Shown here one piece after another: positions 53,601-59,600 of a stretch of DNA of 64,000 nucleotides (the first letter of the stretch is position 1; each line of letters begins with the position of its first letter). Under the pieces are notes generated by a model. That model was not told where the DNA came from. It was given only the letters and a program-made list of their open reading frames with translations, and did not search any database. A program made the position numbers and the translations under genes. Source of the DNA: Schistocephalus solidus (lineage: Eukaryota > Platyhelminthes > Cestoda > Diphyllobothriidea > Diphyllobothriidae); NCBI GenBank assembly GCA_017591395.1, contig WEDG01006400.1, forward strand, positions 1 to 64,000, given 5' to 3'.

Positions 53601-56600
53601 CCATGTCAGTATACACTTATAGAAATTGACAACCCATGCACTTACCCCAGATGGCTAAACATGGTGCGATAAAGTTTTTATCGTTCCCACGCGACTGGTG
53701 GGAAATTTCCAGCGCTTATACTTGCTTGCTCTAGGTGAACTTATCTAACGCAGCTAGCATCAATGCAGTTTTAGCCAACTCTAGAGTCTACGGCACAAGT
53801 CTCCAAGGTTTCTGCGGGTTTGCTAGAGCTTTGTAAAGGTGATATTTTTGGTCCGGTCAGACCTACAGGTAGGGCCCTGTCTTCGTAAAGTGATGCAAAC
53901 AAAGAAGGACTTGTCAGATGGCGGCAACACCAATCATGTCGTAAAAACAATTCAGCATGTGACCATTTTTCCGTTCTTATTCGTCAGACATCTAGCCCAG
54001 CAACCACCATTTGCTGAAGCTGAATGACATTACCGACAAATACAAGGGTAATTTTTGGTCATTTCTGGCTTTTAAGCTGTCATCAGTCAGCTATACCTAA
54101 CCCCAGGTGATGTGGTGGTCGAGGCTCGAAATCACGACCTGCTAGTTAGAATTCCAACGCTCTACCCACTGCGCCACGAGCTAGCTGTCTTGCCGGTTTC
54201 GATCGAGAATAGTTATTTTCTGAAGCGTTGGGCCAACAGGCCGTTACCATCTCCTTCTCGGGATTCCTGTCGTCCCAGCGTAGCCACGAAAGATTATTCA
54301 GCTGGCTATAAACTACTTATGAAGTGTGCATAAGTATCGAGCACTTGTTTGGTGCAAGATAAAACGGTCTACCAAAGTAAACCTGAAAAATAAGCAGCAT
54401 TAGAATTAAGTCAAGTTATGTATAAAATGAACGCAAAAACATGCGCATGGTGATTAAGCGACTAAATTGGGTGATTTACCTTGATGTAAGACTCAATACG
54501 CGGCGGGATGTTAGTGCCAGCGCCAGAAGCAAGCGTCACATCGAGCATCTTGAAGACAATGTTTTGGGGACTCAACTTCCGACAGTCGACCAAAAGCAGT
54601 CGAAACTGATACCTTAGAAATGGTATGCATTATGCAATAATTGGAAATAGGAAAAAAGACAATTGCAGTCCTAGTGCCATTATCATGATCTCACAGTAGG
54701 TGGGCTATTTCATTAAATATTAATAAAATTTTGAAATTTGCTTTCGGTCAGAAACGATTACTTGGGTGGGGCCGTTGATGGGTCGTGCGGCATAACCGCA
54801 AGGTATATCAGTCAGGCCAAGAATACCGGTTTTGGAGTGAGCTTCTTTCCGGTCGTCGGCAAAAATTATTATTTAAGTCGCACGAATTTTCCCCATTTGG
54901 ATGCCACTTACATCTTTGTCAAATTATATACTTGAAAGGATATCCCTTGGTTTAAAGAAGCTTATATTATGAGATTTTTAAGACCGTAAATGGTCCATAG
55001 CTATGCAACATGTTCCATATCCATTGCAAATTTTATGGACGCTACCACGTGTGTCAAACAATATTTTTGTGCACGTTTTCTACAAAATACATTTGATTTA
55101 TAAGGACATCGAAAAGAAAGTGAAAAAAGCAGACAATTTAATTATCATTTTTAATGGGCGTAGTTCTTGCAGGCAGGTGGAAAGAACTTCATCCAAAAGC
55201 CGGCATTCTGGCGTAAATGAAATAAAATGGATCTGTACCGCAGGATAATTAATATTACCACCACAGCAAAGTAATCAAAGAACGCATCTCAGGGAGTCGG
55301 AGAGATTAGTGTGATCCTATTTCCGTGTTTAAAAGGAATTGAAGTATTCGTTTATTGCGTCTGCAGAGAGGCTTTCACAAGCTCTGTTCCCCATTGGTCG
55401 TAAGATCTTCAAACTATATGCTACGTACTTCCTCTAAAAAAGGAGTTGCATACTTCTTTGTCACTAGGTTGAAGCTTCTCGCTTTCAAGCCCGTCGACGG
55501 AGGACCGATTGAGCATGATCGGGACGGACACAGGTGATAGACAGTCTGCATACGAAGTTGAACCAATTAACCCGAGATCACGTTCTGTTTCGATTAACAC
55601 AGCAACATCAATTAAGTGGTATTTTCTATGACAGCTCAGCTTCCGGATATAAGCTGTATGGATGCTTGCGTAGAGGCAATGGCTGTGCAAAAATGAACAG
55701 GGCGAAGTGGAGTTCGAGAAACTGATGGCTTACGTATCAAGAAGCCTCTTTATGTGCTCTAGATCACACAGCAGTGAACGCAGCTCAGCAAACGGATCCA
55801 CACCAAAGGTACGGCTGCAAAGACCTGAACAATAGCTGCGGACTTCTTCCCTGGGCGTCAATGGAGAAGAGTAAAAGTCGTTGGCTTTAGATTCTACGGG
55901 CTCCAGATTGACCTGGGCACCGCGGCAAGGAGACCTCGAATCCAGGTGATGGCTGTGCTCGGCCACTTGAAGGGACATTGTTTGTCGAGTTCAGAGTCGG
56001 TCTGGTTCTGGCACACCCGTTCTAGAATTTGCACCCGATCTATCAGCCAAGTAGCGATAGCACCCTGAAGCGTAAAAGGAATAATTTTTGAGTGGAGAAA
56101 TAAGACAGGGCGGTGCAACCGGTGGACAGGCGTAGGAGAGACTGTCTGGCCAGGCATTTCGTTCCCGAAATAACGCGTAGAGCACACGTGCTGTTCCTTT
56201 ATAGGCAGAAACAGACTCAAAGAGCAAGTAAGACAGGCACAGGCACCCACTATCCAGCAAACAGAGCTAATCAACCTTACAAGGCTGGTGAAAGCTTTGC
56301 GAGCTCAGCCCATGCACGAGCTTAATGACAGATGGACTTCATCTGGCCTCGTTCATACACTGTTCTCCGACTGCATTTCACGTGGTTTGCCCAAAATAAG
56401 ACTCGTTTGGTGCCCTTTGTTCCGCAAAAAAATTACTGTGTTGTGAGTGTTTTTACTTTGCCATGGCCAAACCAACCCCGTGCCCCGGATCTAACCATCT
56501 GCAGTCGTCTCGACTCGGATTTGATAGTATTAGATGGTAGTGAAGCCGACCTTGAGGCAACCTTTCTCATCCTGATTAAGCACTTATTTTACCTATTATA

Positions 56601-59600
56601 ATAAGTTTACTAGGTGAAAAGTAATGGCCTCGAAGACAAGCTGAGAGTATTCGGTCCTTCTTGGGACCGCGATAGCCCTTTTTAAAGCCTGAATAAGGCG
56701 TGCGTATGGACCAGCACGTATATGGCACATGTAGACGGTGGTTTGGGTTCACCGGTCTCTAAGTCCCTAATAATATAAATTACCTAGACTCGGACTCACC
56801 CTGAAAAACGAAGAGTAAAGAAGATGAATCGAGGGGAGGTCCTGACCCAACATGACAGACCACGTACACTCGGTCACACATTTACCCTTGGCAACTAAAG
56901 CATTCGAACCCAAGATTATGCTCGAGGATTTAGGATAGTTTAATTGCGCGTTAGTTGGAGGACAGTATGCATCAGATTGAGGCGTTTTGGCTTTCACCCA
57001 GATTCCTCTTCACGTCTGATGCCATCCAGTTCCGGGGAGAAAGTCGGTAAAATTGGAGGCCAATTCCATGAAAAGAGCAACGACTTAGTAGGTTAAAAGG
57101 AAAGCCAGTGAATTGAGGGGATATAAGGACACACCAGAGCGTCAGGACAGTGCAAAATGATGACGTTTAGAAATTCAGTCTGTAGCCAGGTGTGTAGGGC
57201 CTCCTCCGATTCGATAAGAGCCGCCGCCTTGGCTGGTGCACGGTCTGTAGTGAGAGGTCGCTGGGCCAAGACATGGAGATACTTCCTCACAAGATTGCTG
57301 TCTAGCTCTGACTTGAATTCAGCCTGAAAGAGATTAATGGCGAAATTCCCAAAAAACGATCATAAAGTTATATAGGGCAGGTCAATAGTAAACAGCGAGT
57401 TAACCATGGCATACGGGACGACGTCAAACGGCTGATGGCTGCTCCGCTGTTCAACTCCTATCAGCACTACCGGGTCTGAAGTGCGAGGCTATTCCCAGAC
57501 AACTGTCAACATAACTGGTCTGTCGAATGTAGCTGTGAACACGACTAAGAATAGGCTGACTTACAAACGCAGTGCAAAATGTTATGGAGTCTCTATACCG
57601 GTGATAGATGACCTCACATGTTTTTTTTTCATATCAGGTAAGCTATACTTCTCAGAAAAAACAACGAACATCTAATTTTTCCTAAAAATTTGTACTGAAG
57701 TACTCTCGAAAGTTAGTCCTTGAAGATGCAGCGTACATGCTGCTCAGGATTCCTCCCATTTTAACATAAAATGAAATGTTTTCGGGCAACAACCTTGTTC
57801 GTGTTAAAAGATACATAAAAGTAAAGCGATTTTTCAAAACGGAGAAAGTTGACACTTTCATACATAACATCTGAGAGACAGACACTGCCCCATGCAATGA
57901 CCATAAAGATGAAAATCAGACAGATCTTGAGAAGGAAAATAAGCTTTGCCAAAGAAGAGATTCTTTTGCAATCAGACTGCATACCTAAAATTCCTGCAAA
58001 GCCGTCAAAGTCTTAATTTGAACTGTTACTCACAGTATGTGGGCCGGCTCATAAAACGTGATGATGGAAGTTGAGATAGTCACCTTAGTGAGCAGAACCA
58101 TTGCTTAGTTTACTAATTCGTCTAGCCTGTTGTGACAAATATCCTCTTTTTTATTCAGAATATGTTTCTAAGTAGTTTTATCAACCTAAATCTCTAAAAC
58201 TGTGGGAGGAACTCTACGTTACTTTATAGTTGGGTGATTTTCTTTGATGGTAGTTCTCCTAAACTAAGTTCGCGCATCAGTACGTGTTTTTTTATGAAAG
58301 GATAGTAAGCTAAACCTGAGAGTTATACCAAAAAACTTTTCACTCGAAAATTGGGTTTTCATCCTGCGTAAGTCCAATGAACAAGCAAGTTATTTTTAGA
58401 AAATACGCTTTATTGATCTTAAAAAATCAGATACGTACATGCGTGATTTCATGCCCTAAAAAGCAGTAATAATAACTACAAGACATCGCTTGTTTAAAGG
58501 TCCTCATATTGTTATGCCCACCACTGAATGGCCAGGTTAACTTCCAGGCACATAATAAGACACTTTTATGTGCGGTCTATTTTATGCTAAAACGGTATTT
58601 CGAAACGCGATAGACCGAGCACCACCAGTTTGAGCAATATGTTAGTATTTATAGGGCCACTCTGTTATGCATTCATAAGAGTGGAACGGGACATTAAGTA
58701 AACGAAGATAGCGAAAAGTGAGTTCTTTCGTTTTCGGCCCAAATATCAGTATTTGTCGGGGAAATGAGAAGAACAGCCAAAATTTTTATGTTTTCCTCAC
58801 TTCACCTTGGAAAAAGGTAAAGTACGTGTACATCCATCAGCAAAATGCCTCACTAAAGGGGTTTTTTAAACCATAACTTCTTAGAGCTTTCGATTGCCCA
58901 AGAGCATAATGCAACTCACACCTTCGTTTTCCGCGTTCACTTTAGGTCGGCAATGAAGTTTTGCGGTTGGCGTGAAAAATAACGCCCAAGAACCGACGAT
59001 TTGGGTAGATGCTTTCAGGATACATCTTAGTTTGAAGGTATCGATAGACGACAGTTCGACCGTCGATTACGACGAGGTCTATCGTATGCTCCACGGAAGG
59101 GTGGTGCAAGGGCGGTGACTTGCGCGTAATTTAGTTTAAAGTGAGAGTAGACTTGCGTTGCAGCTACCGCACTCTCTCCTCCTCCCCACCTGAGCCCGGT
59201 GTCATGACAGAGTCAAGAAGACCGGAGATGGGAGAGGGCGCAGGTGGCTGGCGCGGCCGGAGCCGCCCCTGAGCGTACCACCACACCTGGCTCGGATCCC
59301 ACGGAGTGAGATAGACACAAACTATAGAAGCTATCTTTTTGGACAGTCAAAAGAGCGAAAATCACAAAGTATCAATGGATACGTCAAGTACGACAGAGTC
59401 CAGCACCGCCAAAAACTACCCAGTAATTTTGTAAGAGAAAAGTTTGCCTGGTACACAGAAATTGCTATGTTTATGATTGTTTCTACAAATTGTGTTCGAA
59501 TTTATTTGTTCCTGACCAGCCTCTCCGTATGTAGCCTTATTAAAACTTTTATTCATGTGACGAAATCTCGTTGCTTTAATCGACCGCATCTCGCACAACG

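Noticed and set aside
57135..57323. Resemblance of IILHCPDAL to a short segment of the Mediator subunit MED12
   Set aside because: The match is a few residues only, and neighbouring exons do not follow MED12 order.
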